Shown here piece by piece: positions 7,911 through 16,445 of a DNA stretch of 64,000 nt. Source of the stretch: Neisseria sp. KEM232 (lineage in GTDB: Bacteria > Pseudomonadota > Gammaproteobacteria > Burkholderiales > Neisseriaceae); assembly GCF_002237445.1 (NCBI RefSeq), contig NZ_CP022527.1:930001-994000 (forward strand). Direction: 5' to 3'. Within the stretch, counting starts at the first letter, position 1, and each line of letters starts with the position of its first letter. The notes beneath the pieces were generated by a model. The model made no database searches and was not told the origin of the DNA. It saw only the letters and a program-made list of their open reading frames with translations. A program made the position numbers and the translations under genes.

Positions 7911-8702
7911 TTACAAAAAGCCGATAATCAGCGACGTCATGGACAGCGATTTGCCGACGATTTCGTCGTTAAAAAATTCCAGCGGCTCTTTTTCGCCGCG
8001 CAGGGCGAGGGCGTAGAGCAAGGGATAGAAGCAGCGGCGGTCGTGCAGCGCCTGACGGATGGCGACGGGGTAGTTTTCCTCGTCGAGCAGGCGGTCGTAA
8101 CGGCGGCCGTTTGCCCATTTGTTAATCAGCTCGCGCGCCAGATCCGCCCACGGATAGGCGTTGCCCGGGCGGTCGGGATGCTGCCAGTCCTGCAACTGCG
8201 GATTGGAAACGGTGTGGCCGGTGGCAACGACAAGCACGCCTTCTTTGCGCAGCGGCGCGAGTTTGCCGGCCAAATCGAAATGCCCCTGCGCGTTCAGGCG
8301 GCGGTCGAGGCTGAGCTGGACGACGGGGACGGAAGCGTCGGGAATCAGGCGTTTGAGCACCGTCCATGCGCCGTGGTCGATGCCGCGCTGCGCGTCGGCC
8401 TCCGCTCCCAGCAGGGCGCAGACGCGCTCCGCCAACTCGGGACTGCCTGCGGCGGGGTAACGGATTTCGTGCAGCTCGGGCGGGAAACCCGAAAAATCGT
8501 GCAGGGTGGGCGGCTCGGCGGCGGCGGTGACGCGGCTGCCTTCCGTCACCCATTGCGAAGAAACGCACAGCACGGCGCGGATTTCGCCGTCGAACTCGTC
8601 GAGCAGCTCGTCGCCGTAGTTTTGCCACTCTTCCGTGTAGGCGTTGTCGCGCACGGCATTGAGCGGGCTGCCGTGGGCAACGAAGAGTACGGGCAGTTTC
8701 AT
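7911..8702 (-). CDS. ygiD: LigB-type extradiol dioxygenase, YgiD-like (4,5-DOPA dioxygenase)
   Basis: A 263-aa class III extradiol ring-cleavage dioxygenase. Family members such as YgiD open DOPA-like catechols; the natural bacterial substrate is uncertain. The N-terminal LFVAHGSPLNAV carries a metal-binding His (H10). HDFSGFP, the mid-protein GIDHGAWTVL and ATGHTVSNPQLQDW are family signatures. In many members the last segment reads GSGN.VHN, so this variant is slightly unusual. The C-terminus SMTSLIIGF is typical. The gene is monocistronic, and the nearest upstream feature is a CREE. Confidence 0.87.
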   Translation of the reverse strand: MKLPVLFVAHGSPLNAVRDNAYTEEWQNYGDELLDEFDGEIRAVLCVSSQWVTEGSRVTAAAEPPTLHDFSGFPPELHEIRYPAAGSPELAERVCALLGAEADAQRGIDHGAWTVLKRLIPDASVPVVQLSLDRRLNAQGHFDLAGKLAPLRKEGVLVVATGHTVSNPQLQDWQHPDRPGNAYPWADLARELINKWANGRRYDRLLDEENYPVAIRQALHDRRCFYPLLYALALRGEKEPLEFFNDEIVGKSLSMTSLIIGFL

Positions 8703-8790
8703 AACATTCTCCTGTGCGAAGGGGCGCAGATGATAGGCCGCGGCGGCGGTTTGGGCAAGCGCGCGCTTTCAGACGGCCTGCCGCAGCCTG

Positions 8791-8947
8791 TATAGTGAGT
8801 CAAAATAAAAAAGATACAAGGCAGCAAGCCGCAGACAGTACAGGTAGTACGGGGCAGGTTTGCTTGGCATTTTTAATGCCTTAGCAAACCGCCCTCTTCG
8901 AGCTAAGGCGCAGCAACGCCGTAGATTTTTTATTTTGGCTCACTATA
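8791..8947. mobile_element. Correia element (CREE), full-length form
   Basis: 157 bp, the classic long form. Ends TATAGTGAGTCAAAATAA and TTATTTTGGCTCACTATA are inverted repeats. It carries the core AAGGCAGCAAGCCGCAGACAG and an additional ~50-bp central block (GGTTTGCTTGGC..GAGCTAAGGCGCAGC) that the short copies lack. In meningococci this central block binds IHF. It ends 42 bases before murU, where TATACAAT forms at the junction. Confidence 0.93.
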
Positions 8948-8989
8948 CAATGCCGCGTTTTCCGACTGACGGCACACACGAAAGACCCC

Positions 8990-9685
8990 ATGAAAGCGAT
9001 GATACTGGCCGCCGGGCGCGGCGAAAGAATGCGCCCGCTTACCGACACCACGCCCAAGCCCCTGTTGCAGGTCGGGCGCGAGCCCCTTATCGGCTGGCAC
9101 CTGCGCCGCCTCAAAGCCGCGGGCATCGAAGAAATCGTGATTAACCATGCCTGGCTCGGCCGCCAAATCGAAGAGCGTTTGGGCAGCGGCGCGGACTACG
9201 GCGTCTCCATCGCCTACTCGCCCGAAGGCGGTCAGGGTTTGGAAACCGCGGGCGGCATCGCCACCGCCCTGCCGCTGCTGGGGAACGAACCGTTTTTGGT
9301 CGTCAACGGCGACGTGTTCACCGACATCGACTTCGCCGCCGCCGTGCACCAGGCCGAAACCCTGCTTTCAGACGGCCTCGCCCACCTCTGGCTCACCGCC
9401 AACCCGCCGCACCATCCCGAAGGCGATTTCGTCCTGCGGGCAGACGGGCGCGTGCACAGCGAAGGCGAAGGCGTGCGTCTGACCTTCAGCGGCTGCGGCC
9501 TCTACCGCCCCGAACTCTTCGCCGCAACGCCGCCGCGCCAAGCGGCCAAACTCGCGCCGCTGCTGCGCCTTGCCATGACGCAAAACCGCGTCGGCGGCAC
9601 GCACCATACGGGATTGTGGCTCGACGTCGGCACGCAGGAGCGGCTGGAAGAAGCGCGGCGTCTGGCGGCAGATTGCCAAATATAA
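8990..9685 (+). CDS. murU: N-acetylmuramate alpha-1-phosphate uridylyltransferase MurU
   Basis: A cytoplasmic nucleotidyltransferase of the peptidoglycan recycling pathway that makes UDP-MurNAc from MurNAc-1-phosphate. The 231-aa length fits MurU. The N-terminal MILAAGRGERMRPLTDTTPK is the nucleotide-binding loop. NGDVFTDIDF holds the metal-binding Asp, ETAGGI binds the sugar, and TGLWLDVGTQERL is the C-terminal signature. A DUS in the coding region is read as LSDGL. The usual amgK partner is not adjacent. Its promoter may come from the CREE upstream. Confidence 0.9.
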   Translation: MKAMILAAGRGERMRPLTDTTPKPLLQVGREPLIGWHLRRLKAAGIEEIVINHAWLGRQIEERLGSGADYGVSIAYSPEGGQGLETAGGIATALPLLGNEPFLVVNGDVFTDIDFAAAVHQAETLLSDGLAHLWLTANPPHHPEGDFVLRADGRVHSEGEGVRLTFSGCGLYRPELFAATPPRQAAKLAPLLRLAMTQNRVGGTHHTGLWLDVGTQERLEEARRLAADCQI

Positions 9686-10164
9686 GCCGCCGTCGGTGCG
9701 GATTAAATGGACAGAGGCCGTCTGAAAACCCCCGAACGGGGTTTCAGACGGCCTCCTGCCTTTTACGCCCCGTCCGTAAAGGGTTTCGTTTCGCGGACAC
9801 TCCATCCGCCGATACGGTTTCGCTGCTTCGTCCCAATTAACAGGACAAATGTCCTGCCGCATATTTTTGCAACGCGGGCAACGGCCAATCTTTTACCGCC
9901 TACGCCGCCGTCGGCGCACGAAAAACCGACAGAGGCCGCCTGAAAGCCCCCGAACGGGATTTCAGACGGCCTCCTGCCTTTTGCGCCCCGTCCGCAGGCG
10001 TTTTCGCGGCGCGGGTATTCCCGCCGCCAATACACCCGCCCGATGCGGAACGGCATGGGTCGACAAACGCCGCCGCCCGTTCCCCGCCCCGCTTTCAGAC
10101 GGCCTGTCCTGCGCGGCCGCCCGCCTTTCTGCTACACTCCGCGCTCTTTCACGGAGGGCGCGCG
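9686..10164. repeat. Intergenic region with a duplicated ~100-bp DUS block
   Basis: 480 bases without a gene. Two diverged copies of one block occur at about 9711-9805 and 9932-10030. Each has a DUS pair around CCCCGAACGGG, then GCCTCCTGCCTTTTRCGCCCCGTCCG. The second copy's left arm carries a mutated DUS (GGCCGCCTGAAA). Reading frames through this stretch look like shadows. CTACACTCCGCGCTC near 10133 may be part of the next gene's promoter. Confidence 0.6.
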
Positions 10165-10680
10165 ATGCGTTTTGTTTTTTCGCTGCCGGTTTGGGCGGTG
10201 CTGGCAGACATGATTTACACCTTTATATTGAACGTGATGCAGAGCGTGGCGCTGGGGCAGCGCAAAACCGCACCCGCCGACGGCCTGCCCGTGTCGCCCG
10301 AAATCGCTTTCAACGGCTTGCAGGTGCTGGCCAACGGCGGCATGGTGCTGGTGGTCGGCTTCGGCCTGTTGGTGCTGCTGCGGCTCAACCGTACCGTACC
10401 GCGCGGCGAGGCCGTGCCCGTCGGCGTGTTTTCCACGCTGGGGCTGCTGGCCGTGCTGGCGTTTTCGCTGACTTCGGTGTGGCAGTGGGGTTGGGCGCTG
10501 TTGCGGCTGGCGGGCGGCGAACCTGCGGTGTCGGCAGCCAACCCGCGCTACCTCGCCGTGGCCGCCTGCCTGCCCTTTGTCGCGCTGCTGTGCCTGTGGC
10601 GGCTGGCGGGCTGGTACCGCATCACCAAACGGCACGCGGCCGCCGACAGATTGGCGGATATCGGTCAGGACGGTGTTTGA
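10165..10680 (+). CDS. Hypothetical integral membrane protein, four predicted helices
   Basis: 171 aa, family not recognised. Hydrophobic segments lie at about residues 3-25 (FSLPVWAVLADMIYTFIL), 55-75 (ANGGMVLVVGFGLLVLLRL), 88-110 (GVFSTLGLLAVLAFSLTSVW) and 131-149 (AVAACLPFVALLCLWRLAG). GGAG lies before the ATG. No partner gene is adjacent. It is followed by a DUS hairpin of the conserved-loop type. Confidence 0.7.
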   Translation: MRFVFSLPVWAVLADMIYTFILNVMQSVALGQRKTAPADGLPVSPEIAFNGLQVLANGGMVLVVGFGLLVLLRLNRTVPRGEAVPVGVFSTLGLLAVLAFSLTSVWQWGWALLRLAGGEPAVSAANPRYLAVAACLPFVALLCLWRLAGWYRITKRHAAADRLADIGQDGV

Positions 10681-10701
10681 CCCGCCGCGCCGCCAAGCAT
10701 G

Positions 10702-10756
10702 AGGCCGTCTGAAAGCGAAGCTTCAACGAAGTGAAAAGGCTTTTTTCAGACGGCCT
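10702..10756. terminator. DUS hairpin with AAGCTTCAACGAAGT loop
   Basis: A DUS pair enclosing GCGAAGCTTCAACGAAGTGAAAA. The same loop motif recurs between DUS arms at 18286-18336 and, inverted, at 26483-26532. It probably terminates the membrane protein gene. Confidence 0.6.
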
Positions 10757-10798
10757 TTATGCTTTCAGACGGCCTCAATGCTTTGTGCGGCGGCAAGT

Positions 10799-11869
10799 CT
10801 AACGCGCTTCCTGCCTGCGTATCAGCCACACCGCCCAAACGGCGAAGATCAGGGTGGGCAGCACGGCGGCGATAAAGGGCGGGATGCCGTAGAGCTGGCT
10901 GGTGAAGCCGAACAGGCGTCCGGCGAAGTGGAAGGCGAGGCCGAGGCAGATGCCGCCGAAGAGTTTGAGCCCCATATTGCCGTGGCGCGTCGATTGCGGG
11001 GTGAAGGCGAGTGCGACAAGCGCCATGACGACGGTGGCGACGGGATACATGAGTTTGCGCCACCATTCGATGCGGTAGAGGTCGGTTTTCTGGCGGTTGT
11101 CTTCGAGGTGGGCGATGTAGGCGGTCAGCGCGGTGACGGACATTTGGTTGGGGCTGACGAGGAGGACGTCGAGCAGGCCGCTGCGGATGTCGGCCTGCCA
11201 GTTTTCGCTGTCGTGCCGCTCGGTGCGCACGCGCTCTTTTTCGAGGATGCTGCGACGGACGTTCTGCAGATGCCATGTGCCGTCGGCGGCAACTGTGGCG
11301 GCGTCGGCCTGCCAGCTTTCGGCCAGTTGGAAGGCGTCGTTGAGGCGGAAGGCTTTGATGCCGCGCAGGCTTTGGTCGGGCAGCATTTCGCGCACGTTGA
11401 CGATGGTGCTTTTTTCTTTAATCCACAGGCCTTCGGCGCCGGTGCTGATGCGGCCGTTTTTGGCGGTGGTTTTCAGGTTTTCGGCGTAGCGGTTGGCGGC
11501 AGGCGCGGCCCATTCGCCGAGAACGGCGGTGCCGCAGGCGAAAATCAGGCCGAAGGCAAGGAGGATGGAGATGAGTCCGGCGGTGCTCATGCCGCTGGTT
11601 TTGATCACGGTGAGCTCGCTGTTGGCGGCGAGGCGGCTGAGGGCGATGAGGCCGCCGATTAAGACGGCCAGCGGCATCATCTGATAGGCGTGGTCGGGAA
11701 TTTGCAGCAGGACGTACTGCATCATTTTGACGCCGTTGTAGCTGCCTTCGCCGATGTCGCCCACTTCGCCGACGATGTCGAAAAAGCTGTAGAGGGTAAG
11801 CAGGGCAAACATGGCATAAAGGCTGGCGCCGGCAAGCTGCCTGACGAGATAGCGGGCGATGAGTTTCAT
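10799..11869 (-). CDS. lptG: LPS export permease LptG
   Basis: An inner-membrane subunit of the LptB2FG transporter that extracts lipopolysaccharide for transport to the outer membrane. 356 aa from MKLIARYLVRQ; the frame remains open upstream, but that part lies within lptF. There are three N-terminal helices, a periplasmic jellyroll (about 125-260) and three C-terminal helices. SELTVIKTSGMS and MYPVATVVMALVALAF are family-typical. Its ATG overlaps the lptF stop in an ATGA, so it is translationally coupled. Confidence 0.93.
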   Translation of the reverse strand: MKLIARYLVRQLAGASLYAMFALLTLYSFFDIVGEVGDIGEGSYNGVKMMQYVLLQIPDHAYQMMPLAVLIGGLIALSRLAANSELTVIKTSGMSTAGLISILLAFGLIFACGTAVLGEWAAPAANRYAENLKTTAKNGRISTGAEGLWIKEKSTIVNVREMLPDQSLRGIKAFRLNDAFQLAESWQADAATVAADGTWHLQNVRRSILEKERVRTERHDSENWQADIRSGLLDVLLVSPNQMSVTALTAYIAHLEDNRQKTDLYRIEWWRKLMYPVATVVMALVALAFTPQSTRHGNMGLKLFGGICLGLAFHFAGRLFGFTSQLYGIPPFIAAVLPTLIFAVWAVWLIRRQEAR

Positions 11870-12978
11870 GGTTTGCTGCCTTTCAGGGCGGCTTTGAGCG
11901 CTTGGCCGAAGGGCTGCGCAGGCATGGAGCGGATGCGCAGCAACAGGAAGGCGGCGGCCAGCATGGCAAGATGCGGCGGCAGGAGTCCCGCCCAAAAGCC
12001 GATTTTGCCGTTTTCGATGGCGTTGCGCAGGAAGGTGAGGCCGTTTTGGTAAATCAGGAAAAAGCCGATGGCAAACAGGATGTTGTAGGTATGGCCGGTG
12101 CGTGGGTTGTAATAGGAGAGCGGCACGGCAAGCACGGCGAGGATGAGCGCGGCCAGCGGCAGGCTGACGCGCCACATCAGTTCGGCGCGGTATTGCGGGT
12201 TGTCGCTGCCGATAAGGCGGGCGGTGGGAATGGTGCGGCGGTGGTCGATGGGGTTGATGATTTTCGGCGTGGTGCTGATGACGAGGCTGAGGCGCTCGAA
12301 GCCGACGCGGTTGTAATCGGCTTCGCCGGGGATGCCGCTGTAACGGTAACCCTGCGTCAGTTCGAGCGTGCGTTTGTGGTCGTTGAGGGCGAAGCGGCCT
12401 TCTTTGGCGAAGACGACGTTTTCCCGTCCTTTACTATCCTGCTCGCGCAGAAAGAGGTTTTTCATCACGCCCGATTCGGTGTTGAAGGTTTCGACGAAAT
12501 ACACGCGGCCGTTGCGTTTGCCCAGCGTGCGGAACTCGCCCTCTTCCACCAGCGACAGTTCCTGCTTCTGCTTCAAAAGTTCGGCAAACTCGCGGCTGCG
12601 CAGTTCCGCCCACGGCAAAACGGAAAGCTGCATCACGGCAATCAGCACGGCAAAGGGCAGGGCGAAGGCAAGCACGGGACGCAGCCACTGTTTCAGCGAC
12701 AGGCCGCAGGAGAGCCACACCGACATTTCGCTGTCGCGCCAAAAGCGCGTGAGCACGGCGAGGGTGGAAATATAGGCGGTGAGCACCAGCAGAAGCGGCG
12801 TCATGCCCAGCGTCCAGAAGCCGATCAGCGCGGCAACGGCGTCCACCGCCACGCGCCCGTCGGCGGCGCGGCCGAGCAGGTTCACGGCCTGCGTGGACAC
12901 CAGCACCGCCAGCACCACGGCAAAAATGCCGACGGCGGCGAAGGTGAGTTCTTTAATGAAGTTTTGGCGGTAAATCAT
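11866..12978 (-). CDS. lptF: LPS export permease LptF
   Basis: A partner of LptG in the LPS transporter. 370 aa, starting MIYRQNFIKELTFAAVGIFAV. Two helix triplets flank a periplasmic domain (about 120-270). SEMSVWLSCGLS is the cytoplasmic coupling-loop counterpart of LptG's SELTVIKTSG. YYNPRTGHTYNILFAIGFFLIYQN marks the C-terminal helices. It is first in the lptFG operon, diverging from pepA across a 113-bp region with a DUS pair. Confidence 0.93.
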   Translation of the reverse strand: MIYRQNFIKELTFAAVGIFAVVLAVLVSTQAVNLLGRAADGRVAVDAVAALIGFWTLGMTPLLLVLTAYISTLAVLTRFWRDSEMSVWLSCGLSLKQWLRPVLAFALPFAVLIAVMQLSVLPWAELRSREFAELLKQKQELSLVEEGEFRTLGKRNGRVYFVETFNTESGVMKNLFLREQDSKGRENVVFAKEGRFALNDHKRTLELTQGYRYSGIPGEADYNRVGFERLSLVISTTPKIINPIDHRRTIPTARLIGSDNPQYRAELMWRVSLPLAALILAVLAVPLSYYNPRTGHTYNILFAIGFFLIYQNGLTFLRNAIENGKIGFWAGLLPPHLAMLAAAFLLLRIRSMPAQPFGQALKAALKGSKP

Positions 12979-13022
12979 AAACGCATTATCGGCAAAGGCC
13001 GTCTGAAAAGGCGCGGCGGCGG

Positions 13023-13052
13023 TTTCAGACGGCCTGTATGATGGAGTACAAT
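13023..13052 (+). promoter_or_regulatory. Probable pepA promoter using a DUS as -35
   Basis: TTTCAG inside a DUS (13023-13028) and TACAAT (13047-13052) are 18 bases apart. The pepA start codon follows 39 bases later. Confidence 0.4.
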
Positions 13053-13091
13053 CCTGCGGATTCTCACAGCAACCGACAGGAAATTAGGAAA

Positions 13092-14507
13092 ATGGAATTT
13101 ATCACAAAAGCCGAATCTTTGCAGCCGCAGGCCGCAGGCGCAGTGCTCTATATCGTGCCCGCAGGCATCACCGTCCGCACCGACGAAACCGCCGCCCTGC
13201 TGCTTGCTTCGCTGGAAAACGGCGACACCTTCGCCGCCGCGCAAACCGTGTCCGAAGGCAAACTGCGCGCCGTCGCCGTCTGCCGCCCCGCCGCCTTTGC
13301 CCGCGCCGAGCTGGAAAAAGCCGCCGCCGAAGCCGCCGCCTGGGCGCAGAAGCAGGAAAGCATTGCCGTCGATTTGTCCGCCCTCTCCGCCGCCGAAGCC
13401 GCCCTGACTGCCGAAGTGTCCGCCCTCGCCTTCGGCGCGGCCGTTTACCGTTTCGACCGCTTCAAAAAAGAAGCCAAACCCGCCAAGCTGCAAAGCGCCG
13501 CTTTTTACGCCCCCGAACACGCCGCCGTCGTTCAGACGGCCTTAGCCGCCGCCGAAGCCGCCCTCTACGGCATCAACCTGTGCAAAGACCTCGGCAATAC
13601 CGCCCCCAATGTCTGCACCCCGCAATACCTCGCCGAAACCGCCAAAGCCGAAGCCGAAAAATTCGGCGCCTCGGCCAAAATCCTCGATAAAGAATACATC
13701 CGCGAACACATGGGCGCGTTTTGGTCTGTCGCCAAAGGCAGCGTGCAAAACCCCTACCTGATCGAGATGCGCTGGATGGGCGCCTCCGACCCCGCCGCCG
13801 CGCCTGTCGTCCTCGTCGGCAAAGGCATCACCTTCGATTCAGGCGGCATCTCCCTCAAACCCGGCGAAGCAATGGACGAAATGAAATATGATATGTGCGG
13901 CGCGGCAAGCGTAATCGGCACATTCGTTGCTGCCGTCAAAGCCAGGCTTCCCGTCAACCTGATTGCCGTCGTCCCCACCTGCGAAAATATGCCCGACGCC
14001 GGCGCAAGCAAACCCGGCGACATCGTCACCGCCATGAACGGCACCACGATCGAAATCCTCAATACCGACGCCGAAGGCCGCCTCATCCTCTGCGACGCCC
14101 TCACCTACGCCGCACAATTCGAGCCTGCCGCCGTGATCGACGTCGCCACCCTCACCGGCGCCTGCATCATCGCCCTCGGCCACACCGCCAGCGGCCTGCT
14201 GGCCAACAACCAGGAGTTGGCCGACCAACTCCTCGCCGCCGCCCGCGCCGCCAACGACAAAGCCTGGCAGCTCCCCCTGTTCCCCGAATACAAAGAACAG
14301 CTCAAATCCAACTTTGCCGACCTGCAAAACATTGGCGGCCGACCCGCCGGCACGATTACCGCCGCCGCCTTCCTGTCGCACTTCACCGAAACCTACCCGT
14401 GGGCACACCTCGACATCGCCGGCACCGCCTGGAAATCCGGCAAAGAAAAAGGCGCCACCGGCCGCCCCGTCCCCCTCCTGCTGGAATTCCTGCGCAACAG
14501 AGCGTAA
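13092..14507 (+). CDS. pepA: Leucyl aminopeptidase PepA
   Basis: An M17 cytosolic metallo-aminopeptidase that releases N-terminal amino acids; in E. coli it also binds DNA. 471 aa from the ATG after AGGAAA. The in-frame ATGs at 13038 and 13041 overlap the promoter region. The catalytic domain has VGKGITFDSGG with K244, YDMCGAASV and the signature NTDAEGRL (residues 324-331), which bind two metal ions. The N-terminal ~170 residues form the Ala-rich macro-like domain. A strong DUS terminator follows. Confidence 0.94.
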   Translation: MEFITKAESLQPQAAGAVLYIVPAGITVRTDETAALLLASLENGDTFAAAQTVSEGKLRAVAVCRPAAFARAELEKAAAEAAAWAQKQESIAVDLSALSAAEAALTAEVSALAFGAAVYRFDRFKKEAKPAKLQSAAFYAPEHAAVVQTALAAAEAALYGINLCKDLGNTAPNVCTPQYLAETAKAEAEKFGASAKILDKEYIREHMGAFWSVAKGSVQNPYLIEMRWMGASDPAAAPVVLVGKGITFDSGGISLKPGEAMDEMKYDMCGAASVIGTFVAAVKARLPVNLIAVVPTCENMPDAGASKPGDIVTAMNGTTIEILNTDAEGRLILCDALTYAAQFEPAAVIDVATLTGACIIALGHTASGLLANNQELADQLLAAARAANDKAWQLPLFPEYKEQLKSNFADLQNIGGRPAGTITAAAFLSHFTETYPWAHLDIAGTAWKSGKEKGATGRPVPLLLEFLRNRA

Positions 14508-14837
14508 ACCCCTTCCGCAACACAAAAGGCCGTCTGAAAACCGCAAAGGTTTCAGACGGCCTTTTAATATTGGGTAGGGCGTACCGCACGGGGCAACGCC
14601 CCACTTGTAACCCAAAGGCCGTCTGAAAAACAAAATCTTTACAAAAAATCAAAAGCAGTTACAATGCCGATCTATACCGCTTGTCAAATAATCAAACCGT
14701 TTATATAAAGCAAAAAAAAAAAAACAATTTCAAAACAATCGACTAATAAAAACATCAAAAACCCGTTTTTGCCACGACAAATCCTGTCGCAGCACCCGCG
14801 CATACTGTCGCCCATCCAAACACAGCGAACCGAAAAC
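14508..14837. promoter_or_regulatory. AT-rich regulatory region upstream of the WYL gene
   Basis: A DUS terminator for pepA lies at 14524-14565. An AT-rich stretch follows, with TATATA at 14702 and an uninterrupted run of 13 A at 14712-14724. Next comes a perfect dyad CGACA-AATCC-TGTCG at 14775-14789, with another TGTCG at 14816. The dyad is a plausible operator for the WYL regulator, and the A-tract could allow slippage. Both roles are inferred. Confidence 0.5.
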
Positions 14838-15743
14838 ATGGCTTCACCCAGCAAAAACCAGCTCAAAATCGCCGAAAGACTGGCCGACATCCTCACCCGC
14901 CTCAACAACGGCGAAATCCTCGTTCCGCAGCAACTGGCCGCCAAATACGAAATCTCATTGCGCACCATCCAGCGCGACATCGGCCGCCTCTCCCACCTGC
15001 TCGACAAAAACAGCAAAGGCTACTTCATCGACAAAAACCGCCACGGCCACCTCGGCGCGGGCGAAATCGAACGCATCTGCCGCTTCGCCAGCATTCAAGA
15101 CCTCTTCCCCGAACCCGACCGCAAATTCTTCCGCGAAGCCCTGCGCCAAAGCGTCACCGTCAAAGGCTTCCAATACGAAGACATCAAAGAGCGCCAAAAC
15201 GAATTCGACCTCATCACCCAAGCCGTCGAACAGCGCAACATCCTCTCCTTCGCCTACGTCAAAACCGACGGCAGCATCAAAAACTACCGCCTCGAACCCT
15301 ACCGCCTCGTCAACAAAAACGGCATCTGGTACCTCGCCGGCCTCGATTGCGGCAAACAGAAAACCTTCTGTTTCAGCCAAATCCGCAACCCGCAAAAAGA
15401 GCGCGACACCTTCCTGTTCGACGAAGACCTCTCCCGCCGCATCGAAGAGAGCGACAGCCTCTACCACGGCAACCACATCGGCGAAATCGTAGTCCGCATC
15501 GCCGCACGCGCCGCCCCCTACTTCACCCGCCGCGCCCTGCTGCCCAACCAGGAAACCGTGCGCAGCCTCGAAGACGGCAGCCTGCTTCTGGCCTGCAAAA
15601 ACGTCAGCCCGATGGAAGTCGTGCCCATCGTCCAATACTGGATACCCCACGTCTCCATCGTCAGCCCCGCTGGTTTGCAGGAACAGATGGAACGCAAACT
15701 GCGCGCCTATCTCGACGGAAAGGATGAAAAATGGGAAAGATGA
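14838..15743 (+). CDS. WYL-domain transcriptional regulator (HTH_11-WYL-WCX)
   Basis: 301 aa. The N-terminal winged helix (about 8-60) reads ERLADILTRLNNGEILVPQQ, then KYEISLRTIQRDIGRL as the recognition helix. The WYL domain (about 130-190) has ILSFAYVKTDG and EPYRLVNKNGIWYLAG, with the W-Y-L triad intact; a WCX-like C-terminus follows. WYL regulators of the CapW/BrxR type repress phage-defence operons and may sense nucleic acid or nucleotide ligands. It heads a same-strand cluster of accessory genes. An upstream in-frame ATG at 14769 would put the dyad inside the gene, so 14838 is chosen. Confidence 0.88.
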   Translation: MASPSKNQLKIAERLADILTRLNNGEILVPQQLAAKYEISLRTIQRDIGRLSHLLDKNSKGYFIDKNRHGHLGAGEIERICRFASIQDLFPEPDRKFFREALRQSVTVKGFQYEDIKERQNEFDLITQAVEQRNILSFAYVKTDGSIKNYRLEPYRLVNKNGIWYLAGLDCGKQKTFCFSQIRNPQKERDTFLFDEDLSRRIEESDSLYHGNHIGEIVVRIAARAAPYFTRRALLPNQETVRSLEDGSLLLACKNVSPMEVVPIVQYWIPHVSIVSPAGLQEQMERKLRAYLDGKDEKWER

Positions 15744-15898
15744 TCGGCGAACTTCTTGAAATACTCCTACGGCTGATAGGCAACGCCATCTCCCATTCCG
15801 GCGGCTGGCTGCCCTATCTGCCCACATGGGCGGCGATATTGCTGGTTTTGGCCGCTTTCGCGCTCGGCCTGTTTTTTATGACCCGCAACAGGAAATAA
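15740..15898 (+). CDS. Small membrane protein coupled to the WYL gene
   Basis: A 52-aa frame whose ATG overlaps the WYL gene's TGA (ATGA). An in-frame ATG at 15731 would add three residues. It starts MIGELLEILLRLIGN. One hydrophobic helix (TWAAILLVLAAFALGLFFM) is followed by a positive tail TRNRK, suggesting N-out/C-in topology. No family was recognised. The coupling suggests it is real and co-regulated with the WYL protein. A DUS pair at 15903-15933 follows. Confidence 0.6.
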   Translation: MIGELLEILLRLIGNAISHSGGWLPYLPTWAAILLVLAAFALGLFFMTRNRK

Positions 15899-15902
15899 AC
15901 AA

Positions 15903-15933
15903 AAGGCCGTCTGAAAACCCTTTCAGACGGCCT
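15903..15933. terminator. Short DUS hairpin
   Basis: AAAAGGCCGTCTGAAA and TTTCAGACGGCCT with a four-base loop. It may split the WYL transcript from the genes that follow. Confidence 0.6.
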
Positions 15934-16037
15934 CAGGAAAAGAAAACCATATATTGCAGCCGTAAAAGACCCCTACCGCTTTGCAACCCAAAGCTGCCCG
16001 CAACACCATACCGCCAAAACAAGCAAAAGGACAAGCC

Positions 16038-16373
16038 ATGACCGAAACCCGAAAAATCGCCCTCGCCGACCTGAACGGACAACTGCCGCAACTGATCGAA
16101 AGCCGCAGCAGCTTCCAAATCTGGGACGTCGATTTGGACGCCCTGACCGACACCGTTCTCGCCGTCGAGGCCGAAATCGAAAAACAGCGGCTCACCTGCC
16201 GCATCTACACCCGTGGACGCCTGGCCGCCGCCGCAGTCGGCATTTTCCACGCAGGCGCAGGCATCGCCACAGCCGTCGGCATCGCCGCCCACAATATCGC
16301 CACCTACAACCCCGATTACGAAGTCTGCAAAGACTTGGCGAATAACCGGCTGATTGTGGAATTTAAGAAATAA
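16038..16373 (+). CDS. Hypothetical 111-aa protein upstream of the GTPase gene
   Basis: The start MTETRKIALADLNGQLPQLI is chosen for the AAAAGGACAAGCC leader. Residues about 20-50 are acidic and helical. Residues about 60-90 are Gly/Ala-rich and hydrophobic (RLAAAAVGIFHAGAGIATAV), able to insert in or associate with membrane. The end is DLANNRLIVEFKK. Codon use is GC-rich like the core genes, unlike the GTPase gene 72 bases downstream. I do not recognise the family. Its position suggests a partner of the GTPase, but that is inference. Confidence 0.65.
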   Translation: MTETRKIALADLNGQLPQLIESRSSFQIWDVDLDALTDTVLAVEAEIEKQRLTCRIYTRGRLAAAAVGIFHAGAGIATAVGIAAHNIATYNPDYEVCKDLANNRLIVEFKK

Positions 16374-16445
16374 CCGTTTTTCGCGGCATCCGCCGCATTT
16401 CCGCCGCAAGGCTTTTATCTGAAACCAGTGTAGGAGAGTAAAACC

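Noticed and set aside
9849..10712. 287-codon plus-strand frame across a DUS block and the membrane protein gene
   Set aside because: Arg-rich translation running through non-coding repeats; the frame from 10165 gives a sensible membrane protein instead.
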